Shown: positions 1-12,304, numbered from the stretch's first letter. The stretch is 64,000 nt of DNA from Adineta vaga (GCA_021613535.1 CP075497.1:2418001-2482000); one strand, 5' to 3'. Notes: generated by a model from the letters alone, not told the origin. Translations and numbers: made by a program.

Positions 1-829
1 TGTAAGATGGCCATTAGCAATGGCATCGTTTCGACTGTTATTTCGTGTTATTATTTTATTCACATCCTTTGAAATTTGAGGAGCACTAGCTGCTAATTCA
101 TCATATTTTGCATTGAATTGTGCATAGATTTCTTCAATTTCAGTCTTAGATAATTCACTTTGAGTAGAATTGACAACTGTTGAAGTGGGTTTTTTATGTG
201 CGGTATATTCAGCAAGTGAAAGAACTTTTCGTCTTTTGACTGATGATGATTGATTTCGATCATTTGGTTTACCGTCATCAGATGAGTGAGATTCACTGAA
301 AAAAAGTCAAATAGATAAAACGTAAGATTATTCATTGTCAAACCTCAATGAATGCGAACGTGTTTTATCTTCCTCATCATCATCAGAGCATTTTCGTTTT
401 ATTGAAAGTCTCTTTTCTTGAGCTGGTTTCGTTGTATTTGTGATTGTTTTAACTTTAGTTGAATTATTTGATTTTGAGAATTTATTTCCACTATGCCATT
501 TATCTAAAAGACTCTGCGCTGTTGCGTTGTATGAAGTTGTTTTATCCAATGCAAGTCGATTGACGAGCACATCAATTTTCGTTTCCTTAAAATAAAAGAA
601 AAATCAATCATTTTATTCGATATTCAATTAGTTATTTACTCGGAGTAATGCCGGAGTCATCGAAGTATGATGTAATTTTTGAAGATATTCTTTGACCTAA
701 AATAAATATCAGTAAATAAAAGTAAACCAACAAAATCTTCCTTACCTTATCATTCTGTTTTAAACCAAGATATTTATCTAATTTGTTTTTAACTGATTCA
801 ATCATACTGATGGCTGTTTCACTGCTCAT
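1..829 (-). CDS. TFIIS N-terminal-domain protein, Elongin-A-like (3' end outside window)
   Basis: Four exons are visible on the minus strand (about 748-829, 641-699, 344-587 and 1-295), each bounded by GT/AG and in frame. The start [20 protein letters not shown] resembles the N-terminus of Elongin A. It is followed by the helical TFIIS N-terminal (LW) signature, with pieces such as [22 protein letters not shown] and LLDKWHSG. The rest is Ser/Lys-rich, with an acidic DDDEED patch and a motif [10 protein letters not shown] near residue 150. In the family this domain binds transcription elongation machinery, and Elongin A also recruits Elongin B/C in the nucleus. The BC-box that would confirm Elongin A lies beyond the window edge, so PNUTS-like or other LW-domain proteins remain possible. 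Confidence 0.6.
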
Positions 830-2166
830 GTTTGCTGTTCAATCTAAGATAATATTCGAATGAATAACAATGTTCGAAGTGATATTTGAAAAAAGTTTTA
901 TTCCGCAAAGAAAATGTTCAAGGTATTTTACATAATCGAAATGCGAATTTTCCCTTTAGTCATTTTTCGTTGAAGTAAATAAGTAAATAAAGAAAGAAAA
1001 CGATGGACGGAGGATGTGATGTTGCAATATGCAGCGGTAAAAATATGAAATAAGATTAGTTGATAAGAGAACAAATCAACGAATAGGAAAAAAGAAATTT
1101 ACTATACACAACTGATGATGATGACGATGTCGTTACTTGTTGAGTTCTATTAATGAGACATTTTTTATACCATTTAACATACTTTACATATGAAAAACTA
1201 TATTCGTGTTCGAATTTCAAGCATATCAACGGAACTATAGATTTAAAAACAATGGATCATTCCAGAAACAACAGTTTAGGTATTTATGAGTCTCAGGTTT
1301 TCAAGAATGTAAAAATAAAACACAAAAATTTCAAGGAATACTATTTATTCATATATATTTGTACTGATTCATGATCCATTGTTCATAGAATCATTGTTGT
1401 AATTTGGATGCAATGCTATCTATAGATAGTTAATTGTGAGAAGTGGTTGCTTGATATTAGGATCCAATCAGAGAAGAACATGAAATAAACCTCACTCACC
1501 TAGGTCTGTCTCTATAGTATAGTAGTAGTAGTTCTGCATGATTCGTTTTGTTTCTGAAGATATCGCGAAACATCCGGAGTAAGAAATTGAAGAAACTCAT
1601 CAACTATGTCAAGAGTATAGTAAGAGATAAGGGTAGAGTAACATACTAGTCAAATATAAGAAATTTATTGCGGAAAAAGAAAACAAATAGATTGTTTCAA
1701 TCATCATGGTATTTGGTAAATATGGGAATGGTAATGGGAAGATAGTTTTTTTTAGCGAATGGGAATCAGAAAAAGTCATTCCTGCAAAACACTAGTACTT
1801 AGACATAACCTTTTATCATATAATAGTTTTTTCCTATACTTCAAAACACACACATGGGTGTGGTAGTAAAGAAACGATAAATATTTTCTTTTTTTGCATA
1901 GTTTGATGTCTATGTTGAAAATTTTCAATTTCATGTTTTTCTCGACCACACGTCAAAACATGCTTCCATTTAGTGAAAATTGCCATGTTACCATTGTGTG
2001 GCATGGAGCAACCAGTCATGTTCTATTTTTTTTCTTTCATTATCTACTAATTTCGATATTTAGTAAATGTATAACCATCTGATAATTTAATTCAATCTTC
2101 TGTTCCTCATAACAATTATTTAAATGAATTTTGCTTTATTAGATCTTTCAAAATAACCAAGTGATC
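830..2166. other. intergenic, no gene seen
   Basis: This AT-rich gap separates two divergent genes and should contain both promoters. The short ORFs at 1153-1374 and 1834-2082 have no spliced continuation and no recognisable protein features. A pyrimidine-rich stretch ending in TTATTAG lies about 25 bp before the next start codon and resembles a splice acceptor. Confidence 0.6.
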
Positions 2167-3127
2167 ATGCCATCCATCGTAGCGGGAATTGAAATGGGTG
2201 GTACTGGTTGTAAAGTAGCTATTAGTGATGAAAATGGACAATATGATAATAACTATTCGTTAAATGTTATAACAACTGATCCTCAAAATACTTTACGTCA
2301 AATTTATGAATGGTTAGAAACAAAAAATACAGAACGACCATTTCTTGCCATAGGCATTGCATGTTTTGGACCTGTTGATTTAGATAAAACAAGTAAAACA
2401 TATGGTTTTATTACAACAACACCAAAACCTGGTTGGCAATATGTTGATGTTGTCGGTGCTTTCAAAGGTTTAAATGTACCTGTAGCATTCGAAACTGATG
2501 TCAATGCACCAGCTATGACTGAAGCTGCACTTCGTGGTGATTCATCAGCAGCATATATTACAGTTGGAACAGGTTCGATTCCTTCCATCATTTTTCCGAT
2601 TTATCTACTCTAAATGTGTCCCGACGAATATAGGTGTCGGTGTTGGTCTTGTTCTTGAAAACATTCCTGTTCATGGTTTAATGCATCCTGAAGGTGCTCA
2701 TATAAAATGTGAACGTATAGCTGGTGATGATTATCCAGGTGATTGTCCATATCATGGTTCATGTATTGAAGGTATGTGTAAAGCAAAAGCTGTGGCCGAT
2801 CGTCTCAATATCATGCCAAGTCTTCTCAGTACAATTCCTGATGATCATCCCGTATGGAATATTCAAGCATATTACATTGCACAATTATGTGCCTCAGTTA
2901 TTTATCTAACATCAGTTAAACGTATTATTATCGGTGGTGGTTTAATGAAACGTAATGGTTTATTTGAACACATCCGAAAACATGTCTTACAGATTCTCAA
3001 TGATTATTTAAATATACCAACAATTACGAAAAATATCGATGATTATATTGTTCCATCAAAACTTGGTGAATTGATTGGACTTCAATCTGCTTTTGATCTT
3101 GCACAACGTGTCATTGAAAAGAAATAA
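2167..3127 (+). CDS. ROK-family sugar kinase (bacterial fructokinase type)
   Basis: Two exons, 2167-2572 and 2634-3127, are joined by a 61-bp GT-AG intron that restores the glycine-rich TVGTGVGVGLV segment. About 299 residues is typical for ROK kinases. The N-terminus GIEMGGTGCKVAI is the first phosphate loop, and ETDVNAPAMTEAALRG carries the catalytic Asp of the ETDVN motif. The region HPEGAHIKCER...CPYHGSCIEGMC matches the ROK zinc motif (His plus CxxHxxCxEG), in the form seen in bacterial fructokinases of the GmuE/YdhR group. The predicted reaction is ATP-dependent phosphorylation of a hexose, probably fructose, in the cytosol. ATG 2167 is preferred over the upstream GTG. Its similarity to bacterial rather than animal ROK proteins (GNE, NAGK) suggests transfer followed by intron gain. 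Confidence 0.85.
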
Positions 3128-3242
3128 ATCTATCACTAACTATTCTATTTATCAGAGTAGTTTTGAATAAAAATTAATGTGCAGAAAAAGAAAGACTAGA
3201 TATTTAATAAATAAACAAAATTTTATTGAAAAAAAAAACTCA

Positions 3243-3864
3243 TTAAATAGATAGATTTAATTGATTAAATAATTCTTTCAAGTGAAAGTATTCTTTTGAT
3301 GTTGGTTCAATGAGATTTGTTTGATGATTTGATCCACGACGTCTTGATCGACGATTTGAAAACCAAATGCGAACTTGTTCAACATCAATATGAAGATGTT
3401 CTGCAATCATACGTCGTTGTTCTAATGATGGATATGGTAATTGGAGAAAAATACGATTAAGTGTTAATAATTGTAATGGTGTATATCGATGACGTGGTGG
3501 AAGAATTGGTTTTATCGGTGATTTCTAAAGTAGAAAGAAGAGAAAATAGATTTATATTTGAAATAACTGATTCAAATCTTACTGGTAGTGGTGGTGATAA
3601 TGAACTGAATGAATATGTCGGTGATGATGGTGGTGGTGGTGGTGGCACGACAAGAAATGGATCATAGAAGAATATTGCCAAAGGAAGTGGTGGTGGTGGA
3701 TCGATTGTTGATGAAAGAAAATGAAGAACAAATGGATCGATCATACGAGGCGATGGTTCATATGTTGAATTCATGTTTGAAGATATATTCATGACAATAT
3801 TGTCTCCTATTTTATACTGTTCTTTTCGTTTCAAAATTGAGATCATTTTGGGAATGATACACAT
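3243..3864 (-). CDS. Homeodomain transcription factor with Ser at position 50
   Basis: Two exons (3583-3864 and 3243-3524) flank a 58-bp intron. The second exon encodes a divergent homeodomain from RHRYTPLQLLTLNRIF through helix 3, VEQVRIWFSNRRSRRRG. From the residue equivalent to R5 to W48 there are 44 residues, exactly the canonical spacing, so W48, F49, N51 and R53 are in register. Residue 50 is Ser and the loop contains YP, features of Pax-type paired-class homeodomains, but no paired box is present. The N-terminal exon is rich in Pro and Ser (runs of proline near residues 55-85). The protein is about 187 residues. It should be a nuclear DNA-binding regulator; its class is uncertain because most helix 1 and 2 residues are divergent. 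Confidence 0.85.
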
Positions 3865-4131
3865 CAATTAGTGATTATGAATATCTCATATGCACATCGA
3901 GTCTTAATTGATTTGATTAGTCTTCGATTAGAGAATGTATCTAATTGATACAATGTTGCCTATCGATATGTACTGTTTTTCATTGTGCTGATTAGAATGG
4001 TTGAAGAGGAAAGAAATCAAAATGTGTACAGTCTCCGATGATATCAGACAAATTTTATTGTAAATGTGTTTTTAGTTGAATTAATAACTGATAGAAAGAA
4101 TTTACAAGAAGTGAATAAGATATATGACAGT

Positions 4132-4384
4132 TTATCTTGGTGTTGTACCAGTACCGACACCATCGAGAAACGAGAAAACTGATTGATTTGGTGGTGGAAG
4201 TATAGGTGCACCTGTTGACTCTCGATTTGTCATGCCGGGTTTTTGATTTTTACGTTCTTGAATTGCAGCATTAAGATCTTCGATTTCATCAACTTTAATA
4301 TCAATTTCTAAAAGAATCGAATAGAGAAATTTCATTCATTACAATCATAGATCAAAACTTACTTGTTAATGGACGACGTAGCAT
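4132..4384 (-). CDS. CDC26: Anaphase-promoting complex subunit CDC26
   Basis: A 22-nt first exon (4363-4384) encodes MLRRPLT and is joined by a 55-bp intron to 4132-4307. The resulting N-terminus MLRRPLTKIDIKVDEIEDL is the conserved CDC26 (APC12) signature. In the family this segment is the acetyl-Met helix that threads through the TPR protein APC6/CDC16 and stabilises it. The rest (about 65 residues in total) is a short, Pro-rich, poorly conserved tail, as expected. The tiny first exon makes this gene easy to miss or mis-start. It begins only about 54 bp after the stop codon of the same-strand upstream gene, and a TTTTGTTTTGTAG acceptor-like sequence lies in that gap, which fits downstream-cistron processing. 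Confidence 0.85.
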
Positions 4385-4438
4385 TGTAAATTATTTTTGA
4401 AGAAAGAAAAAAAAGACAAATCTACAAAACAAAAAGAA

Positions 4439-5168
4439 TTATTTTTTATTCATTAATGACATATACAATTGTTTCTCAATTTCAGCTGGATCTGTTGTAG
4501 GTTTAGGTAAAGATGATGCAAGTTCACCTATAAGCATCACAGGTTGCTAGAAGAAAGTAAAAGAAGGTTTCAGAATAGAAGTTAAATAAGAGAGGAATGT
4601 TACCCATCGCATTTGATGATCATGTAAACGTTTATAAAATTTGTTCTGTCGGATTTTATGTAATGCTGATGAACAATACAATTCTTCTCGATTGACTTTC
4701 TTCGTTTCTCTAACAGATCAAAGATTTATATAAATGACTGAACAACTACATTCTTACTTCGGACAATCGTCTTCAATTTTCTCTCGTAGGTACTAAAAGA
4801 AATCGCACAAATAATCTAATAATCTTCTTTTCTTTTCATTTTATTCACTTGTAAGTGATTATTCACAGCATTAGTTTCTTCTAATCGAGTAATCCATTTC
4901 GATGGAACAAGAACTTCATCAGTTCGATTACGAAAATCATACCATTCTTTTGATCTATTATAAAACAATATCAGAAGATTTGACCATGATGAAGTACTTT
5001 TATCAAACCTCTCCGACTGATCTGTTGATTCTTCTCGGTTTTTTTCTAATCGTTTCAAACATGTTTCAACAAATCGTCGTTCATTCTTATCCTTCTAAAT
5101 TCAACAGAGATTTTATTGTTGTTTTAGAAAACAAACAAACATTCAATCACCATCTGTTGTTTCGACAT
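4439..5168 (-). CDS. Uncharacterised small charged, helical protein, six exons
   Basis: Six short exons splice in frame with GT-AG introns into a protein of about 155 residues starting MSKQQMKDKNERRF at 5168 (18-nt first exon). It is highly charged and largely helical. Recognisable stretches include RSKEWYDFRNRTDEVLVPSKW, LYCSSALHKIRQNKFYKRLH and, near the C-terminus, QPVMLIGELASSLPKPTTDP. No signal peptide or membrane segment is visible. I do not recognise the family. The WYDFRNR and KFYKRLHDHQMRW blocks look like conserved motifs of a small animal protein, possibly ciliary, but that is a guess. It sits between HCCS (173 bp upstream) and CDC26 on the same strand. Confidence 0.6.
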
Positions 5169-5340
5169 CTATTTCATCTAAAAATAACAGTCGAAATCAA
5201 TAGAAAAGAAAAGAAAGAGACAAAAACGGTTTCTCTTTAGATCTAACATGCATTTCTGGATTGATATGTAACTATCAAACACATCAAACAAATGGGAATA
5301 GGGAAAGGAAAAGAGAAGGAGAACAATTAAATTATTAGAT

Positions 5341-6335
5341 TTAGGATGCTCTTAATGCTTCTTTCTTATTATCAAGTTCACGTTTAGCTGTTTTAATCAA
5401 TTCATCACGTGTTGATGCTTCTGCTGTATCATAATTATCTCGTACAGTCCAACGCCACCATGCAGCACGTGAACGATCCCAGACTGCACCAAAAGAATCA
5501 AATGCTGGTCGAACATCTAATATGGTAAATGTTAATGAATCATGATCAAGTTTTTCCGAATCATAATAATCAATAATATCTATTCAAAAATTTCATTCAT
5601 TAAAGGTCTCTTTTTCGAACAAAAAATCAACTTACATCTCACACGTTTTCCACATCGATCAACAATCCAATCATGTCGATCAAATGGTAATTGATAACCT
5701 AACCAACTTCTTATGCGTGCACGAGGAGAGAAATCTTTTGCTTTACCACCAAACGACGCCAAACGAGGAGTCATACATTCATTCGCATGTAAAGCTTCCC
5801 ATTTCAATACTTCCATCCATGCAAGTTCATTATTAATATTGTGCATTCGAACAATATTTTCCATATCAACTGGTGCTAAAGCATCATCTTGCCAACGCCA
5901 ACCTTTACGTAACATTGCATTCCAAAACATTTGAGGTGATGGATAAACCTAAAAGAAATGATTTATCTAAATTAAATCGATGACAAAGAATCATTTTCAT
6001 ACCCATTTTTCCTCTTTATCAGATACTTTTGGGATATTCGAAGTCACACGGTTTGTTGAGAGTGGAAATGGTTGATCAGGTGCAGGCATTTGATTTGCTG
6101 GTGGCATCATATTCAATGGATTAACATCACTATTGTTACCTGCTGATCCAGACATTGGACATTCACTAGGATAAGTTTTTTGTTCAGTTGTTGTTGATTG
6201 TTTTTGTTGTGGTTGTTGAAAATGAGGACATTGATCGATTGAACCTTTTGCAGATGCATGTTGAGCATCTGCAGGTGGTTTAATATGATCATTCAAGCCG
6301 GGATTCGAAGCAGTTGTTGATGTTTGTGCACCCAT
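5341..6335 (-). CDS. HCCS: Holocytochrome c-type synthase (cytochrome c heme lyase)
   Basis: Three exons (about 6003-6335, 5636-5948 and 5341-5579) encode roughly 290 residues. The enzyme attaches heme covalently to cytochrome c (and c1) on the outer face of the inner mitochondrial membrane. Diagnostic blocks are [60 protein letters not shown] (its His is the family heme-iron ligand), [34 protein letters not shown] and the C-terminal [12 protein letters not shown]...AAWWRW. Cys-Pro heme-regulatory motifs occur at QCPHF and ECPMS in the N-terminal part. ATG 6335 is chosen over an upstream GTG. It is divergent from the coiled-coil gene at 6545, with a 209-bp shared promoter region. Confidence 0.95.
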
Positions 6336-6544
6336 TGACACGAGAAAAATTATATAACTAAATTTATTTCAAGGATGGATCGATGGATATAACTGTGTTT
6401 TGATTGGTTACACGCCTACGCCAATTGCATCAGCTTCTTTCTTGTATTAAAGAAAGGAAACCTCTTTATTACCATAGTTTCATATATCAGTAATGGTAAT
6501 TGTTGTATAATTGTGGTTTGTTCAATCATTTCATTTCAATAGGA

Positions 6545-9281
6545 ATGAAGAAACAGCAACAGAATCAACAATTGATACAATTAAAAACATTGATTGATTC
6601 AAGTGATGATGATAATGTAGATGTAGATGTTACATCGACATCAACAACAAGTAATGAGACGGATCAATCGTCAAAAATCACACATTTAATGCGTGAAAAT
6701 GAACGAAAAATCCGAAGTCTAAGTGAAAGTTATATGAATCGATTTCTTTTCATTGGACAACAATTACAATCTTTACCACAAATAACTCCTAATGTGCCAT
6801 TAGGTTCAACAATTCGATCTATCGAACAAAATCTACCGATAGGAACAGTATCCAACACGGTAGCAACATTATCTCCATCATTAACTGCATTTATTGAAAC
6901 CTTAAAACAATTAATTGTAAAAGAAGAAAGAAAACGAGGTATAATTTTCGTTATTTCAAAATATCTTGTTTTTTAATTATTAAAACTTTTAGAGAAATGT
7001 TATTTACCATCGTACGATGATAATCATAATTCAAGTGATTTATATACTCGATTATCCAATGGAATTACTCAATGTTTACGTGATTATGAAGCTGAAATGA
7101 ATCACGCTAAACGACGAATCAATGATGTAAGATTTTTTTCTTCTTAATTCTAAATTATTTTCAATGAATTTTTTAGTTAAACGAACAGCAAGAACATGGT
7201 ATAAATGAAAACAAACATGTTGTTGCACAATTAACTGAAGCTTTTGAACAAAAGTAAATCGTTGCATATATTTCAACTAAAACAAAAATCTCAATTTCAT
7301 TTTCATTAGTACCGTTACTCTTCGTCAAACGTATGAAAAACATTTAGCAAAACAACGTGAAGAATCCTTACATATAGCTCATGCATTAGATAAATATAAA
7401 GTTGAAATATTAACTCTACGGTACATTCTTTTTAGTTTGTTTTTTTGAACAATGAAATTTTCTTTTCGTAGAGATTCTTATGAAAAAAAACTTCGAGCAA
7501 AAGATGAATTAGTCAATGATCTCAATGAAAGATTAGTTAAAAATGAAGCAGAACAAGCAACACGACATCATGCACTTCATTTGAAAGTAATTACAAAACA
7601 ATTTTCTTTCGTAAAAATCTCATTGTCAATATTAGATTGAACAATTTCAACAAAGTTTTGAAACTTTACAAGCTCGTAATAAACAAATCGAACAAAATAA
7701 CCAGATAAAAACCAAAGAAAATCATGATCTTCTTGCACAAATCTCCAACCTACAAGTAAACATTAAAAAAAAACACATTTTTTTTCTTCATTTAAAAAAA
7801 ATTCCTGTTCTAAGATTCAAATTCAACGTCTACAACAAACAATTACATCAAAAGCAAATGAATGTAGTGAATTATCTCAAAAATTAGCATCATTATTACC
7901 CAAAGTATCAGAATGTGAACGTTATGAATCGGAATTAAACCAATGGTTTTCATTAATTTCTCCTGAAAACAATTCAACTGATGTAACAATCGAAAGAACA
8001 TACAAAATAACTCTTTTTCTTTTTCATTCATTTTTAGTTAACATTAGATTCCATGGCTACAGTTGTCGCATCGAAACTTTCTCAATTTGAAAATTCTAGA
8101 CGACAACTTGATGCTATTCGAGAAGAATTAGATACTGCACAGATTTCTGAAGGTCGTCATTTATCCGATCGAATTCGTTATTTAATCACTCAAAATCAAC
8201 AGATCGATTCGTCTCATCATGAAATTAATAATAAATATCAAGCATTATTACTTCAAGTAAATATGTTAACAGGAATTATTAAACAACATAGTACTGAAAT
8301 AGCAAATCATAAGACAAATGAAGAACAATTAAAAGATTTTAATGAACAATTATTGAATGAAAATCAAAAGATTAAACTCGAAATTCAAGAATATCGTTCG
8401 AAATATCTTCAAATCGTAAATACAAATAATCAATTAGAACATGAATGTAATCTAAATAAACAACATGCAAAAGATATGCAAATTCAATATGAAACATTCA
8501 AATCAGAAAATCAAATGTTAACACATGTAAACATTTCTCTCTCTAGATAGATTTTCTTATATTCAATTTTGATTTTTACTAAAGGAATTACAAAACAAAC
8601 GCGAAGCAATCAAACGTTATGAACAAGAAAGACAATGTAAGTTCTTCTTTCTTAGTTTATTATTTTTTTTTGAAAATTAAATCATTTTCTTTCAAGTATT
8701 TCAAACAGAAAATGATTCACTTAAACAATTAGTTCTTCGCGATAGTCAGGATAAACAACCAACTCAATTAAAAACTATACAATATCTTACAAAAAAATAT
8801 GTGGTAAACAATTCTTGGTCATTTATTTTCCATCTAATTGTTTCTTCTTTTAGGAAAAAGACACAATTGATGATGAAATCTATCGAATATCGAATGGTTA
8901 TCCTCATGAACATGATCATCGCATTCTTCCATTAAATGATCCAATTGTAAACTTCTTTTTCGATTATTTTTAATGTTAATTAATTCAATGAACTTTTTGT
9001 AGGAAAACGATATTAGTGAAGGTATTATATCTCGTCGAGCAACATCAACACCAACATATACCGAAACAGATAATCAACATATTCAACCATTAGGAATTAC
9101 GAAGCAAATTAATCAAGTTTTGAATGATATGAAAAGTTTATTAACATACAGTCGAGAAACGATTATTAAACATGATGAGAGTTTTGTTGTTCCTGAACGA
9201 GATTTTAAAGTACGAAAAAGAAGTAAAATACGACAAGTCAGAAAAGAACGTGCTACAGTTATAGGAATTGAACAGCATTAG
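6545..9281 (+). CDS. Long multi-exon coiled-coil protein, unrecognised
   Basis: About a dozen exons separated by 45-65-bp introns encode a protein of roughly 700 residues. The Gln-rich N-terminus MKKQQQNQQLIQLKTLIDSS is followed by an acidic DDDNVDVDV patch. From about residue 150 to 600 nearly every segment is heptad-like, rich in Gln, Glu, Lys and Leu (for example the exon at 8053-8526). The C-terminus is basic and ends KVRKRSKIRQVRKERATV. No catalytic or membrane motif is visible. The architecture is that of a centrosomal, ciliary or Golgi scaffold, but I cannot name a family. The start is placed at ATG 6545, two bases after an acceptor-like CATTTCAATAG. Confidence 0.7.
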
Positions 9282-10449
9282 GTCAGATGATGAGTTTTTT
9301 TCTTTCTTTGAAACTGATTCATTGTGTTTAGTAGTATTAATAAATTTGAATGATTTCGTTTTTTTTATTAAAAAATTTGAATAGAATATGAAATAAAGTG
9401 AAAGTATTTCTTGTGATTATTGTTATAGAATGAAAACAAAATTCATACGAATGATTTTCAAGGTAGTGAGAAAAGAGGGCATTTTACTGTAACTATATAA
9501 ACATACGATTGAAAATTTGTTTCAATAGTAATTCGAATTCGTTCTTGATCACAATATTTCTTCAAGCAGTTTTTACATCGGTTTGAAAATACTTTTCTAT
9601 TATGACAATGAAGCAACTTTAAATCTATTTCATTGTTCAGTTGTCTCTGGATGTGCTGAAATTACTAAAAAAAACTATATATTCTTTTGAATTGGATAGA
9701 TCAATTGAGAATGCAAAGAGAAACTAAACGGTAATATTCAGAAATATATACCTTCACATGTCACTCTTTCCACGAATATAATTTTCAGCAAATATGAGCA
9801 ATAATACATTGGTCAAGTAGAAAACATCACTGAATATTTATTTTCACATCTTTTCTCAATAACTTGTTTTTTGAAACAAACCAGAAATCATAAATGTCAT
9901 ATTTCACCTGTCAAATATATTCATTTAAAGCAAACTTATTATTTCCGTTTTATATTAATCGATAGAAAATAACATTCTCATCCTAACGTCTTCCATTTGA
10001 AGATATACGGTATGTTAACTGGAGCTTGTTAGTTAATTAATTAGTAAAAGATGAATGGAACAATTTTAACCTATAAATACAAAGAAACCTTTTTACCCAT
10101 TGGTTTAATACCTTTAAATACGCATGAATTCGTAAAAAAACATCTCCATCAGACAACCCTTTTTTTTGTTCTACAAAGAACAATGTTTATCTACATTACT
10201 GTTTTCAAATTCCCTTTTCTTTCAAAAAAAAAAGAAATTGCATTTAAAAAGCGCACATTACAAACCATTTCTTATTGATTCTATCTCGCTAAAAGAAAAG
10301 GTAAGTAAACAACGAACACAAAACAGATACGTATTATTTCGAATTCGATTATATTTAGTTTACCACAAGCAAATATAATCAAAATTAATCATTGTAGTTC
10401 GATTCTAAATCTGATGTAGAAATTTGTCCAAATCATTATTTTATCATCA
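9282..10449. other. intergenic, no gene seen
   Basis: This is the 3' flank of the coiled-coil gene (AATAAAGTG near 9390) and the 5' flank of the fukutin-like gene. The overlapping ORFs at 10051-10378 are Phe/Lys-rich translations of homopolymer-bearing DNA and are not supported. Confidence 0.6.
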
Positions 10450-12304
10450 ATGAAGTTATCGCGATTGTTTCATCGAAACAAATCATTGATATTTCTATTG
10501 GTTTTTATATACTTTCTCTTTTGGTTAACACTAAGTACTATCAAACAAATCAATGATCTCAATAAACCTCATGTATCACATCAATTAAAATTTCGATCGA
10601 ATGGAACATTTTATTTTGTTATAAATCAGTTATTTCAATTACAAATTAATCTTGTTTTAATAGATCCATATGTCCTTCAATATCTTTTTATTCATCGATT
10701 ATCATTTGATAATGTTGATAGACAATTTATTACTTTCGCTATTATTGATCAATCCTTACAAACATTAATGCAATCATTAAATGATATGAAATTTTCAATA
10801 AAAACATCGAAAACGGTTTTACCGAATCAAAAAAAAGTCATCGATCATATATTTATTGAACATGAACATATAACTGTTCATATAACTGTTTTACACAAAT
10901 ATAATTCATATTATCGCATACATAAGAATTACCGTTCATTATCGGAAGATATACAGTTACCTTTCGGTGATAAATTACGTGCTGTTGATTAGTAAGAATT
11001 TTCAATGAATTATTCTGGAGAAAATTTGTGTTCTTCTTTTGTTTTATTTGAATAGTTTTGAAACGGAATTGCATGAATATTTGTTTTATTATCCTCGAAA
11101 TGTATCGCATTTTTTATGGTTATATAATTCATCGGAATTTATTCGTTGTGATCGAAAATTAGCTGAACGAATGAAGAAACAATATCATATTCATGAAAGT
11201 GTTTCACAGTTAAGTTTAGTTCTTAAACCGATGGTTAGTATTGGTCAAGGATTGGATCAATTACAAAAACATTATTGGATTGCTGGAGGAACTTTACTGG
11301 GTAAGAAAGATTTGTTTTTTTTTTCGAATTATTTTCGAATGAAAATTGATTTGATATGAAAAGGTTGGTATCGACATTGTGGGCTGATACCTTATACAGG
11401 AGATGTAGATTTTGGTTTGTTTGAAGAAGAATATGATGAAAGTATTCGACATCATTTTCTCGGAAATCCTGTGACGCACATTTGGGCTGCATTAGGACTT
11501 GTAAGTTATTTGTTTTCTTTCCTACGATCAAAGGAAATTTATGTGAATTAGGTTAATGATTCATTGGAATTTCGTCTTTCTTCTGGACGTTATGTTTTTG
11601 ATCTATTTTGGACATATCGAGAAGATAATACTCGATGGTATGGATATCAAGCACAACGATCAAAATATAGGTATACTTATTTTTTTTGTTGCGAGCTATA
11701 TCAAAATTTTCTTTGTTATAAAAATGTTAGACGTTCTCTGCCATTATTTTCAAAAGTGTGTTCGGGTGATTTATATGGTTATCGTTTCTCTGTTCCATGT
11801 TTGCCTATTGAATACCTTGATCATGAATATGGAAAAGATAATTGGCTCGTTCCATTACAAAAGGATTACAAATGGGTTAATATGAAATATCATTCGATGT
11901 GGAATGATATTTCATGGATGTATGCCGTACGTTTATATTCACCTGAAGGACATCTTCGTTCCGATGAACTTGCAATTAGTTGGGTAGCTAAACGTTTTAA
12001 TTATACTTATTCATCGGTTCCATCATTTCTAAATGCATTACCAAATGAAGATGTCACACTTCCACCATTGAAAAGTGAATTTATTCAAAATAAAACTCGA
12101 ATTCAAACACCTCGACCGGCAACGAAAAAACAAGTTGAAGAAGCAGAAGAGGAAGAAGAAAACGAAAAACCAGAAGAACAAGAAGCACCAGAAATAAACG
12201 AAAAAGAAGATGAAGAAAAGCCGGAAGAGACGTTAGTTCAAGAGAAAGAAGACAAAAAAACAGAAGAAGCAGAAGCAGAAGCAGAAGGAATAGCAGAAGA
12301 ATAA
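10450..12304 (+). CDS. Fukutin-like / LicD-family phosphotransferase, type II membrane protein
   Basis: Exons 10450-10991, 11056-11300, 11364-11500 and 11552-12304 join in frame; a further 60-nt in-frame intron is likely around 11671-11730. The N-terminus has a short basic cytoplasmic tail and one membrane anchor (about residues 14-30), as in Golgi transferases. The catalytic part shows the LicD/fukutin signature WIAGGTLLGWYRHCGLIPYT followed by GDVDFGLF, where the DVD aspartates are the expected metal ligands. Later come VFDLFWTY, VPCLPIEYLDHEYGKDNW and VPLQKDYKW. Fukutin transfers ribitol-5-phosphate onto alpha-dystroglycan glycans using CDP-ribitol. The acceptor here is unknown, because invertebrates carry several divergent members. 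The C-terminal 70 residues are an unusual Glu/Lys-rich tail. Confidence 0.85.

Noticed and set aside
1153-1374. 73-codon plus-strand ORF
   Set aside because: Single short ORF in AT-rich intergenic DNA, no splice partners, no motif.
2304-2591. 95-codon minus-strand ORF
   Set aside because: Antisense shadow of the ROK kinase exon.
10051-10378. Overlapping plus-strand ORFs before the fukutin-like gene
   Set aside because: Translations of homopolymer-rich DNA; Lys/Phe-rich, no continuation.
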